In this document: one piece after another, positions 40,859-52,825 of the stretch
How positions within the stretch are numbered: the stretch's first letter is position 1
How the letters are laid out: each line of letters starts with the position of its first letter
Assembly: GCF_018139145.2 (NCBI RefSeq)
Contig: NC_059500.1
Span: forward strand, 30,795,437-30,859,436
Length of the DNA: 64,000 nt
Source of the DNA: Gymnogyps californianus
Lineage: Eukaryota; Chordata; Aves; Accipitriformes; Cathartidae
Direction: 5' to 3'
Position numbers and translations under genes: made by a program
The notes under the pieces: model-generated
Database searches by the model: none
Told to the model about the DNA's origin: nothing
The model's input: only the letters and a program-made list of their open reading frames with translations

Positions 40859-43800
40859 CCCCAGGGGAGGGGATTTCACACCTGAGTACAGAGAGGTTAA
40901 TTTGCTATACTCCTCAGCAGGTGTTGCTGCGGGTCTGGAGTATGTGCAAGATGTGAACTCACATAATCAAAGAAGGAGATAGATAGCCATCATCCTGACC
41001 ATTTCCAGGTGGGTCATACGAAGCAGACCGAAGCCTGTGCCATGAGGGATTTTGCTCCTGTCCACTCATGCAAAATCTGCCCTGAGGTGTTCCTTATCCG
41101 GGGCAGGCAGGGGCGGGTTTTGAGCTTGGAGATGTGTCTGGTGGTGGGGAGGGAGGCAGGAGGAAGGAGGGACACAGTGGTCTTGGCGCGGAGCAGTTCT
41201 CACATTACACAGCATTAACTAAGGGCTGCCACACAAAATGGGCCAGCAGCTGCGCCTTTGTTTTTGTAGGGGTTTTGTATACAATTAGAGCCTGGACCAG
41301 CAGGCGCTGCAGACTGAGCCAGGCTGTTGTGGCCGTGGGACAGCCTTCTGCTCTCTCTTCGCACGAGCCCTTAAGGGGTAGTCACAAACTCAGCCCTTAG
41401 CTGGGCTGCGTAAGGGATGTCCAGCCTGCTTGGGAAGTGGTTTATTGTTGGCCAGGCATTGGGGTCAGCGCACACTGCTTCTGCTGAGGCTCAAACCTGC
41501 AGCTTTCTGCCCTGCACCTCTGACTCTCTCTACTGGCCTTTGGTCCACAGCAAAGCCAAGCCCTTTCAGAGCCGCTACGTGACAACTACTGCTCCTTATG
41601 CTTTCCCTTAAGAGTTTGTACTGAATTTCTTAATTTCCAGCACCACAACAAGATGTGCAAATACCTGTTTTACTCATTACTTGTTGTTTAGTGGTTTTCT
41701 GCTGGCCATAGAGGGGCAGGCAGTACCTGGACGGCACAAAAGCCTGCCTGTACAATCACTTTTGGAACAAATATGAACCAGCAGAGTTGATTTCAGATCA
41801 TGGTACTTGGCAGCGTCTGGATAAGTTATGTTTGTCCCAGTACTAGGTCCTCCCAAAGCTGGTTGTCTGTGAAATCACAGCCTCCCAACTTGCTATTCAA
41901 AGGCAAGGACCTGTTCGAGCATGTATGGGAGGTGACCAGCTTTGGCTGTGTAAGCAGTAGCTTTGGTAAATTGCTGCTGCTCCAGCAGCAAAAGCTGGGA
42001 AAAGGTAGTGTCAGCAGAGACGACCTGACCCAGGAGCCTTAGATTCAGCCCCTTGTCCTGCTTTTGACTCGCAGCATGAGCTTGGTCACACTGCTTTCCC
42101 CTTCAGCCCTTTGTCTGCATTGGCTCTGTGCGGTATGACACCTTAAAGGAAAGGCTCTGCCTCTTATCTCAATTTGTTGGCACAGCAGACCTTAAGACAT
42201 ACCTTATAATGCTGGCAATAATAAACACGCATTAGCAAGCTATTAACAGGATCTGAAATGTTATGCTGACCTACAACAGAAGCCCAAAGGAGCCACATGT
42301 ATGTGCATCATTTCCAGTTCTGGTCCTGCTGAGGTCTGTCTTTTTGCAGTCTTCAAAAAGAGTACAGCTAGGGTCAGAGCAGAGGGAAGAGCTGCCTCAG
42401 CCTGGAGGGTGCAATGTTTAAGTCCGCCAGGGCTGAATCTCACCTTCAACAGTGTCCTTCAGCACTTTGGGAGAGCCTGCATTCACCAATCACAAGACTG
42501 GGAAAGAGATCATCCTACACCAGGATGTAGGTGCAATTTAACCCTCTTGTTTCCTGCTGATCCCTGCTGCTCGTGAGCTACAGCAGAGGCTGCTACATCT
42601 GTTCTAGCTCATCCAGCAGACAGATGGGACCTGAGCATTATCTCTCTCCCAGTCAGCCAGGCAGAGCAGTATGACTTGGCACATATTTGAAAAGCCTGGG
42701 AAACATGCTGCAATTGGTTGGCCACATCCACAATGCCAAAAGGGTGAGCATGAAGAGATGCTGGCATGCCAGCCCTGAGAAAACAGACCCTGTTGCCCAT
42801 GTTGGACAGGGCAGTGTGATCCTCAAAACAGCACTGTTGTGCTTGTGAAGTGGGCTAATTAGTTCTGTCCCCCATTCAGGTCAAGTTCAGCCCCTGTGGG
42901 AGCACATATACCATTTGTGGTACCTAAGTAGCGCAGTCAGTACACGGCTTGGAAGAGTCCTGCCCTGGGCAACTATTGCACAATGCAATATCCTTTTGTG
43001 ACAATCCAGGTCCTGATGGGATGCGGCACCGTTCCCTGTTGCCGCATGCTCCTGAGCTTGTAAGAGCTCCGTTCGTTAGTGCCAGTGAGACACTGCACCG
43101 CAGGAATGACAAAGCAGGAGTTATGCAGACAAATGCATTTTATGAGAAGCAATTACGGAGCTGAGCAGATCTGTGTGAGAGGAACTGAGTAAAACATTAC
43201 TAGGAAAGGTCTGCTATAACTGTCGTCCCTAAAATTGGCAACACACTGGGAAGGGGAGTGGGAGGCTGTACGAGAATCCTCATTTACTAGAGAGCTCTCT
43301 ACCTATCTCTGGAGATTTATGAAACCTTGTAGCTTGTTCTCTGTTAATGTCTTATACTCCTGAAAAGCCCTTTTCGGTTAGAATAAATGATGGCCTCCCC
43401 CGCCATTGCAAGAACAGATTCTTTTACAGTTCTCCAAAAGGACCTGACTGAATTGCACCACAAAAGATGAAACAGCATGGCATTTCTTTTGAAGCAAAAG
43501 TAAAACTAGTTACGCTCCATGTCTATGGTCTTTCATTTAGCGGAAGAAAGGGAGATGAATAATAGATGGTCCCCTGGAAATATTGTTCCACCCGCTCTTA
43601 GTTGGAATCAGGCAATGCTAATACACTAAGAGCATTCAAGATTATTCTATTTAATCTCCGTAATGATATAGTAATTTTAGCCTAGTGAGAAGCCATGGCA
43701 ACTTCCCCCTTTCCCCCATGAAGACCTTGAATCTGTAAGTGAAAGGAGGTCTTAGCCATGTCCCAAGGCAATAGATAAAGAGCCTTTAGCTTCTCTGTCA

Positions 43801-46800
43801 TTCTCTAGAAGTGTCAGATAACCAGGACATGATATACAGCATTGCGATTAGGAAACAATATACCACTGAAATGTTTCAGGATGCATGGGGCCTCTTAAAA
43901 AAAAGTGCCTTGGAAATACAAAGTAGATGAGGGTAGTTGAGAGACAGTTAATCAAGAATATCAGTGACAGCAATAGGACAATAAACCTTGTTTACTACAG
44001 ATGTTTTTGGTTTGGGGTTGTCAAATCTCTAAGGAAGGGTGAAAGGAGAGGGCTGTACCATATAAGGCCACGACCCACAACATCCTGAATCCATGTTTCT
44101 CAATTCTCTTCCAGATATTAAGATTTAATACCTGTAAAAGTCCACACCAGCCCCAGAGATCACCCCAACAAAGTAAATGAAAACAGGTGCTTGGATGTTC
44201 CAGAGTGTTTGGTAAAAGCTTAGCAGTCAGGCCTAAAACTACACCTTCATTAAACAGGCAGTAACTCACACATGCACTCTACTGTAGAAGTAGCTATGGA
44301 AAAATAGGTATGTTTCCTCCTTCCTGATTTTGACTCTTCGGACAGATCCGCCCACTGCCATACCCACCAATGCATCTGAAATGTTCAAAATAGCCTACAG
44401 CATGTTTCCTTTCTGCCCAATCTGAATGCAAAACAGATGTGTTGCGTGGTAGAGCATCACTTTGGCTGCTGGTAGTTTGCGAGCCAAATGATTCTTTATT
44501 GTTTGGTGTCTAAGGGGTGTGCAAGCATTTTGCCTCATGCCTTGCAGACTGCAGGACTCCACAAAATACGCAAACTTGCCCAGTAACAGAAGATATTGAG
44601 AAGTCTCAGAGCTGCTGTTTCCCTGCCTTACAGTTGACTACTCCTCTTGCATTTACCTAAAATTACTTGGGGTGTAAGATGGATATAGGTTGTGACCTGA
44701 GAAGGTGCAAAGGCCGGGAAAATATGTAAAAAGTGTACAGAACTAGCACATCCTGACGCAGAGAATTTAACTATGTTGACATGGTCAGACTCCGAAGAAG
44801 GATTAGGATCTCCTCACAGCCTGCAGTCCTGAACAACCGCCAACCAAGTGTACAGACCTGTGCTGGTACCCTAGCACCAGTCTTCACCTAAGGGGCAGCA
44901 TGTCATTTACTGTTCAAGCATCTCCAGGGTACCGTGTGAATCCACCATTCCCCCCTAGCAATGTCTGCTCTGGAAGATGGGTTAATGGCAAAGGGGTGCC
45001 CCGAATGAGATGCTGTGCAGCATGTGGGGGCTGGGGACATGGGAGCATGATGCAAGGCTCTGTGCAGCACTCCTTAGGGACAGGTCATGGACCAGCGGCA
45101 CTCTCTTCCTCTTGGGACACCCCTCCGAACCGTACATTTCACTCCAGCTCTGTGCAAATCTCCATTCTTGCTGTGAGTAGCCATGGTGTTTGTAAGTGGG
45201 AGGCTACACTGATCATACAGGAACGCTCAGAAGCTGAACTCTAAGGCTGGGCTCTTGGAGATAAGATGGATGGAAAAGACACTTGTCCGTTCATTTGCAC
45301 ATCCATTTCCTGAGAGCCAGGAACCACAGTCTCACCTGGGCGGTACACTGGCTTCATATGGCTGGTACGGCCAGTTTCCTCTCTGCCCAGTGGACCACTG
45401 GAGAAGAGCATCACAGAGCAAGGGCAAAGCAGAACTTGATCTCCCAGCTCTAGAGCCATGCTAAAATCCCTTAACCTCTCCACGATCACTGATGCTGGGC
45501 CAGTGGAGCAGAGGGCCTGGACTGCCAGGCAGCAGAGGGCTGCTGCCTTTTGGATATTGTGTGTTGTCCCAAAAAAAAGGTAGGGTCCCTCCCTGTTGCA
45601 GTGCACAAGGACCATGCAGAGGCTTTTGCCCTTGCAGTAGGCATCATGTGCTCTGCTCTGCTTCCAGTAATTTCCCTGCAGTTTCAGACTAGACACTTTC
45701 AGAAGACTTGTTTCATTTTAAAGTGGGATTTAAAGTTTTGTCATGGTGTCCTGCCCTCACTGTGAAGCAGTAGAATAATTTGGGCCATGGCTGAAAACGT
45801 GTTTGAGTCTGCTGTAAATGGCATCATAGCAGAGCTGAACTCAAGACATAAAAAGAGGATACAGCTCCCTGGGGTGTCCCAGCAACTGGTCACATGCTGA
45901 GTTTAGTATAGGAGACATCATCACATGCAAACCTTCATTTAACCTCCCTCCTCAGATACAAGTCTGGCAGTGACCCAATCCCATGCATTTGTGCCGTCTA
46001 TCCGTACCAAACTCTGTATTAACATTGGCATTTTCCACTCTGAAGCAACGGCATTAACCTATTCAGGAGCTGATTTCATGCAGGACACTGGGAATAAAGC
46101 ACATCTAATGTAATCAATCTTGCATTTCTAGCTGAGGCAGTGCTTAGGTTGCTTTTTGCTAACAGCAGCATCTATACAGAACCAGTATGTATAGTATCCC
46201 TGCTGCAGAGAAAAGCAAACTGGCAGGAGAAGAAAGGATTGTTCCTGGCATCATTTCCCCACCTACACAGCAGAAGGCAGAGCTGTTTCAAGCCAAGCAA
46301 TTATCCTCAATTTATTACAGTAATGACAATAGTGAAGGGCAAAGCTAAAAAATCTTTCTGGACAGGGCTGACCAGCAAGGAGGGGGGTATCTGCCAAAGA
46401 GATTGCACTCAGACCTACAAGTCCCCCATGGGTGTTCAGAGTGCTTATGTCCTTTCTTCTCCTACCTAAAGGGTCTGCCTTTTTGCCCGGTGAGCTGGAG
46501 CCATCCCTGCACTGCGTACCCATCGGATGCCTGCACTCTCCCCGAGCAGGGCTGTGGGGACTGCCCTTCCTCCTGGCCACAGGTCTGGCACCCTGCCACC
46601 GCTGCAGCGATGGGGTGGCAGACCCTTCACAGCTCCCCTTCCTCCCACCGCTGCATTCCTCCGCCGGTCTCCTGCCTCCCCCGGCCCAAGCAGGAGAGCC
46701 ACGTGGTGTCTGCCACCTGGGGAGAAATGCCCTGGCCAGAGACATAGGAGGTGATGGTGCCAAGGTCATTCCTGCAGCCTTGCTTTGTGCAAGGCAAGGC

Positions 46801-46979
46801 TGCTAAATTTAATGGGGCTCTGTGAGTGGCTGAGGAACTGAGGTTTGGACTCATGGTCTATACTGGACAGTGAAAAAACAACCATGGGAGCAATCTGTTC
46901 AAAACGACCAGCTGATTTTGCATATTTATGCAAAAAATTGAAACTAGCAAAGATTTGGAAAGAGGCAATCAATCTCTAT

Positions 46980-47048
46980 TAAAAACAAACAAACAATCAA
47001 AAAGAAAACAAAAACAGAAAACAGAAACAAACACAAACAAACAAACAG
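46980..47048 (+). repeat. (CAAA)n low-complexity tract
   Basis: The tract consists of CAAA/ACAAA units with interruptions and contains no T apart from one near its left end. The sense strand of NRG1 would read as a (TTTG)n tract. Confidence 0.9.
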
Positions 47049-47559
47049 GCCCTGCAGCTGGTTGAGGTTCAGCTACAGCGTGAACAACAAGTCTTTGACA
47101 TTCAAAGCTCTCAACTTTGGGGAATGTGATCCCCAGACTTTGGCTAAATTGTCAATTGTCAAATGTCAATGAAGTGCAACATTGCTATTTTTTTTTTCCG
47201 AAGGAAGTCGTTAGCTAACAGTCTATTATATTCAATGAAGCAATGACAGAAAAACAGCCTAACTTGAAATGTCAGGATGTGATTTTGTTTACATTTATTT
47301 CATCCATTTTTAGCGATAAATGCCAGAAAGGAATGTCTTTTAACAGTGAAGACATATTGTCTTCCTATGCATTTCAAATAATATTTCTTATCACAAACTA
47401 AAAAAAAAAACCTCTGGTATGGAAGGATTCTGGAATGATTTTTGCTTTGTTGTATCTTTATGCAACCATACTTACTACCCTTTATTTGTGACTTTTGTCC
47501 CCTTTCCTTCTGGATTTTCATTAGTACGTGCTACCCTTTAAAGAGAGGACAGATGCCTC

Positions 47560-47780
47560 TCAGGCTGTGGGACTTGATTCTTGGTGCTGCCACAGGTTTC
47601 CTCTGTGATACCGGGTAAATCACAGAGGCCTCTGTAAGAGGAGCTGTTGGCACTCAGAGACTGTGAATTCACCCAAGCAAGGCAAAACATTTGTAAACTG
47701 TCACCTACGATGTTATTATTGACTCACGCTCTGTAAAATGGGGCTGGTGAGTATATTTCCCTAGTTCTCTCCCAGGCTTG
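47560..47780 (+). mobile_element. Possible MIR/CORE-SINE remnant
   Basis: The segment has 'gattcttggtgctgccacag' (47575-47594), then a 'gataccgggtaaatcac' stretch, and about 110 bp later 'tctgtaaaatggggctggtg', ending near 'tctctcccagg'. This is the order of the MIR consensus (Gly/Cys-like core, 'gggcaagtcac', 'tctgtaaaatgggg', 'cctcccagg'), with an insertion in the middle. The match is by eye and short. A chance resemblance is possible. Confidence 0.4.
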
Positions 47781-49117
47781 TAATGGATATGAGCGCAGGC
47801 TGCTGTCAAAATGTGTGTTGGGGGGTGTTAGTGGAAGATCACTCCGTTACGGTTCTCTTCGTCTCATGCCATGCAAACTGGGGTCCTAGCTGGTCCTGCA
47901 GCGTGCTTTGCTGAAGCCAGCAGCAATATTGCAAAGCTTACAGCACCAGCCCTATGGCGATGCAGGCTAACAGTGCGAACAAAATCATCATTACATCTGC
48001 AGCAACACCCTTCTCTACTTGCAGGTCTGGATATTCCCACACCCGCCCCCCTGACGCTTTCAAAGGAGAAGGTGAAGTGCCCCCCATAGCGCAGGTTTTT
48101 GTGGTGCAGCTCAGGAATATCTCCCCCCATCTTGAAACCTGAACAACCTCCCCAGGATCCCAGTACTGTTCATCACACAGCCCAAAGGGCTGGCATGCAC
48201 TGCAGTGACATTTCAATCACAGTCGCCATTTCCCTTCAGACTGAAGCCCATTAGCCGCTAAACTGGCTACTTCCCGGCGCTCAGCTGAAGGAAGCACTTT
48301 GTTGGGAGTATAATCAATCTTACCACAAAACTCTGGCTGGTACTCTCTCAGGTGATTAAATAGTCACATGGGAGAAAAATGACACAATACAAGGGTTGCT
48401 CTTAACTGAGCTAGGACATGAAAAATGAAAAGTGTCACTATATTACTTATACTCCCTTACATCACCACCCCCAAAAAGGAGCCATGAAGTGCAGCCCCTC
48501 CGTGATGGACTCATGCATAATTCAAAACACGGGCTGCCTTCAGGAGCAGATCTCTGGGTCTGAGTCTGCCGAGAATGCCAAGCAGCACAAGCTTGAAGGC
48601 TTCTCAAGCAATGAAAAGGGCAGATCACTAACAGTGTGAGAAAATGAAACACAGGAAAGACTGAGGTTGAGATCACACATGGGAAGTCACAAATTGACAA
48701 CTTTAAAAGCTCTGTTAGCAAGTGAACATCCCCAGAAGCTCTCATAGTTTTACAGATATCTCTAGATTTGTGGTCTTTCTGCTACATAGTCTTCTTATGC
48801 TTTATGAATATTTACCATATGGGCTCCCTACAAGAACGGAACATAATGCTTTTTAAATTAGCACAATTTAAAGCAGAACTAGTGTTAGATTTCAGATGGT
48901 CATTCCAACATTTCAAATGATTATTCCAAGGTTTCTTCTTTTTTTACATGCAAGAGGTTGAGCTGCAACTGGAAGTACCTGAAATACAGAGCATTTTCAA
49001 TCCTGAACTCACCACAAGGTAAAACAAAGGCCAGTGTAGCTGAACCGCCCATTAGTTTTCAGCGAAAACTAGAGTCAGCATGTAGGTAAAGAGTTGTTTC
49101 AAGTAATTATTTTAAAC

Positions 49118-49175
49118 ATGAAGAAATCTGCCTTCACCCAAAGTCACTAGAGGGTGGGATTTGAATTTGCTAAAG
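49118..49175 (-). mobile_element. Possible MIR remnant, reverse orientation
   Basis: 'cacccaaagtcactagaggg' followed by 'tgggatttgaat' resembles the reverse-complement MIR segment 'cccaaggtcacacag...gctgggatttgaac'. Only about 50 bp are recognisable, so this is weak. Confidence 0.3.
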
Positions 49176-52100
49176 CTTTTCTCGATGAGATTGGGATATG
49201 AATCAGTCACCTTGGGGTAGCAAGTCACCGAGGTGCAATTGGTGACATTACTGGTGGGGACACGCATTCTTCCATGCAGTTGATGGAGGTCAGTTAACCC
49301 CAAAGTAAAAATTCCAGCAGTTGAACAAGCTTGTTCTTAAAAAAACTGTGGTTGACTTCTAGCTTGAATAATATATTTTCAGCTCACTCCCACATGATGC
49401 AGTGTTTCCTTGCCAGATCTGAACACCCCAAATTTTCTCTTACATGACCTGTCATTACACAAAGTCATGGTCAAGTTATTTTTCTGATCTTTCTCTATTG
49501 ACTGACATTTTTAAGTCTTCCTCTGCAGAGGCGGTATTTACATGACTTGAACAACATTTGCAAGCTATGTTTTTAAAAACTTTGTCAGTGTTTCTGCTAA
49601 GTCCTCATTTTGGATTAATTATGAGGAATATTTCATCATTATGCCATCACCATTTGTAAAACAGAGTAACTTATGAAAATTAATATATGAATGAAATGTA
49701 AGTTAACATCAGACAGTAGCGCTGGTATACCCATTTGTTAAAGTCAGCGTGTATTAGCATCCTGAAAGTATCAGTAACAGCCCTGAGAAGACATTACAGA
49801 TAATCTGCAAAAGCAAAAGCAGAGCATAACCACGTATTACTCTGCAGCTTGGGGAACCTGCTAGATATCTGTTAGGGGCAAGTCATTTAGACACCAAATT
49901 CTTCTTTGAATGCTGGCATATTGACATGCCATGCTCGCTGGATCTCAGTCCTGTTCAGGAAGCGTCAGAATATTTTTCTGTTTTCTTTGTCTTCAGCCCC
50001 CTCCCCTGCCAGCTTCTGCCCAGCTAAGTGGCTTGAGGGAACTGATACTTCCTCTGATTCACAGCTAGTAAATCTGCTTCCTGTGCTTGTAGCAGTTATC
50101 TGGATACACTTACAGAACATGTCTTTTTAATCCTTCCTCCAAATTTGGAGAAGGAAAAACTGCACACACTAAACAATCGATTAGCAACAATTAGGAAAAT
50201 TACAGGGTTGCTTGAAAAGCTATTTGTCTGAGAGATCTCCATTAATCTCTACAGCATGGTGAATTTAAATGCTTGGAGCTAGCAAGCAACAGAGAGGTTG
50301 CTAGCCATGTTCTTGAATCTTCACACGTTCAAAAACCAATGTATTTGTTGGCTTTACTGTCCAGATACCATTTTATAAAGCAAAAGGAGAATTTTGAGGT
50401 ACCCTTCTGTTAACCGACTTTGAAGAAAAGACTCTTTGTGCTATTTATTGGCTTTTTGACCCTGAAACACAGCCTTTCTTTGCTTACAAACAGAATACAT
50501 ACACAGCCGTATGTCCAGAAAATTACATAGCTGAAGGAGTTTGCAAAAATTGTTACTGATAACCTTCAAAATCTATTAATGCTATCACTAAATCAATGTC
50601 TCCAAAAAGTAGGGTGGGCTGACTAACCTCCATGAGGCAATGGCTGGAGTGCACTGAGGGCTTTTGAACAAAGTGACGGGAGAGAATTCAGTGACAGAGA
50701 GACACTTGACAGTGTTTGCTGCACAGGCAGAGCAGAGTGGCTCCAGCTCTCAGGGAGGCGGGGGAAAGCAGGGTGCGAAGCGCACTTCCTTGGATCTCAG
50801 TGTCAGTGAGGAACCTGTACTCAGCATGGCTGGATGGCAAGAGGATCTGCCCTGCAGATGTTCCCTTAGAAATGCAGCATGGCCAAAGAATGGATGATTG
50901 CATTCATAGTCCAGTCCCTCAGCAGGGGGAAAAGCTGCTTTGGGATCTCTTGCAAGGCCCAGGCAGACTGCAGGTACCAGTGGCATTGGGGAACAGATTC
51001 TTCCTGTTTTCTTCCAGTCAAGAAAGGATCAGACCTCCCCTGCTCTCCTGTGCTTGGCAGATATAACCACTTCTTCCCAGTTTCCTGGCACTTCCCTGGC
51101 TACTTAATGATGTTCCTCTCATGCAAGTATGAGCTCAAGCCTCTCCAAGCCCCTGTATCAACACAGCAGGAAGCCTTTTGTCATGCCTCTTATCCTGTGC
51201 TCTTTAATTCCTAAAACCCTAATAACACACTCACTAGTTTGTTCCCTGACCAGCTCAGACTAGATACAGAAATGATCATTCTTCCATGTCCCTACAGTTG
51301 TCCCTCTCACCCTGATACACTTCATTTCCCTTGCTAAGGCAGTGTTACCTTCATACTGCTAACTGTCCTGGTGAGCACACACACACACCAAGAAAAGCTA
51401 TCCCGAAAATATAAAAATGTCTTGAAAATGCCAGCTATCTTGAAATTATTAGCCATTGTGACTTTCTCTGTATGATCACGCTCCTTAATTCCCATGTCCT
51501 GTGATGATAAAAGATGCTTGGGCATCATGCAACCCTATGAGGCTGAGTCCATGCAGCAGACACACTGTCAGATATAAATGCAAAAGAATCCATCACATAA
51601 GCAAAGTGTCTTTAAGATGGGTAGACAGCAGCAATGCACAAACACCAAAATCCTCCCCTCCCATAAATCCTTGCTCTGGGGCTGCTTCCACTTTTGGAAG
51701 GAAGAACCAAATTTTGGAGGAGCTGAGACAATAAACTGAATGAAGGGCAAACTGATGCAATGGTCCTTGGGCCAACAATGGGAGAAGTGTCAGCAGGGCA
51801 CAGAGGGAGAAATCTTTGAAAGCATGAGTGGAAGTCAAGCAAATAGGGGAGCCTGCACAGTTAAACCCATTGAACCGACCTCCTGTTCACCCAAGAAGCC
51901 TTGCTGAGGGGCATCCTTCACAGCAGGACAGAACCAGCAGGGGAATGACAGCGCTGAAACTCTTCCTTAAAATGCATGCAGCATTGCCAAGCCCGGGCAA
52001 TATTTGTCTTTTCTTCCCTTGACTGGCCCTTAGGATTGTTGTTCCACCCCAGTAAGAAGCAGCATGCGACCTTGGGGGTCAAGAAGCAGGACAGTGAGGG

Positions 52101-52796
52101 CCCTTGCATGTGTGAGACATGGGTCTTCTGCTCTGACTGGACATTATTACTGATTTACCGCTTAAAATATGAAACAGACACTGGTGCTACTTCATGTATC
52201 TTGAGTGTTTCTGAACAGTGACCAAGACACTGAACAGATTTTATTGTCGTTTGTTGGGATTTTGGACTAGCCCATGTGTAAGTATCATATCAAAATTATA
52301 GCTCTATTTATCTGAAAACTAAGAAAGCATGAAGGGGGATGAAATAATCCAAGGACTGAAAACAATTCCCTCCATGGGGAGAACTATGGAGCTCAGCCTG
52401 CCTGTCCTGTTGAAAAGGCTTATCCGAAGCTGAGCTGATTACAGCGAATATGCACCTTTGTGAGGGGAAAACACATGGAACAGAAGAGCTTTTTCATCTA
52501 GGAGAGAAAGGTGTAAATGAACAAATGGCCAGAATACAAACACATATTCTCATACTCAAAGTAGGCCGTTCTGTTTAAAAGAGAAGCTAGAATAAGGGAA
52601 AAGGCAGACACTATCTCGCTGTCAGTCTTCACACCACAACCAGTGGGGGTCTGGAAGAAACCTTAGTCAGGAAGATACTCTATGTCATGTAGGCCATGGA
52701 CCAGTGCATCCCAATGCTCTGCTAGGTCTTACAGGGCTACAGACCTGAGAACCTTTATGCCAGTGAAAATTCAGGCCATTTTGTTTAAGCTGAAAA

Positions 52797-52825
52797 ACTA
52801 AATTAATTATCCAGATTAATTTAGT
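52797..52825. repeat. Perfect inverted repeat, 11-bp arms and 7-nt loop
   Basis: The left arm is ACTAAATTAAT (52797-52807), the loop is TATCCAG, and the right arm is ATTAATTTAGT (52815-52825). The arms are exact reverse complements. Each contains an ATTA/TAAT homeodomain core, and TTAATTA overlaps the left arm and loop. It could be a paired homeodomain site or a chance palindrome in AT-rich DNA. Confidence 0.85.

Larger units (their letters stand above)
37888..46979. other. Intron stretch without a recognisable gene
   Basis: It includes the A18, G10 and TG/TGCG tracts and a GC-rich block at about 46430-46770. In that block, long frames are open simultaneously on both strands because stop codons are rare in such DNA. 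None of the predicted peptides has a recognisable motif. Confidence 0.5.

Noticed and set aside
46263..46769. A 168-codon frame on the minus strand with overlapping frames on the plus strand
   Set aside because: Stop codons are scarce in this GC-rich block, so several frames are open at once. The peptides show no motif and no convincing splice context.
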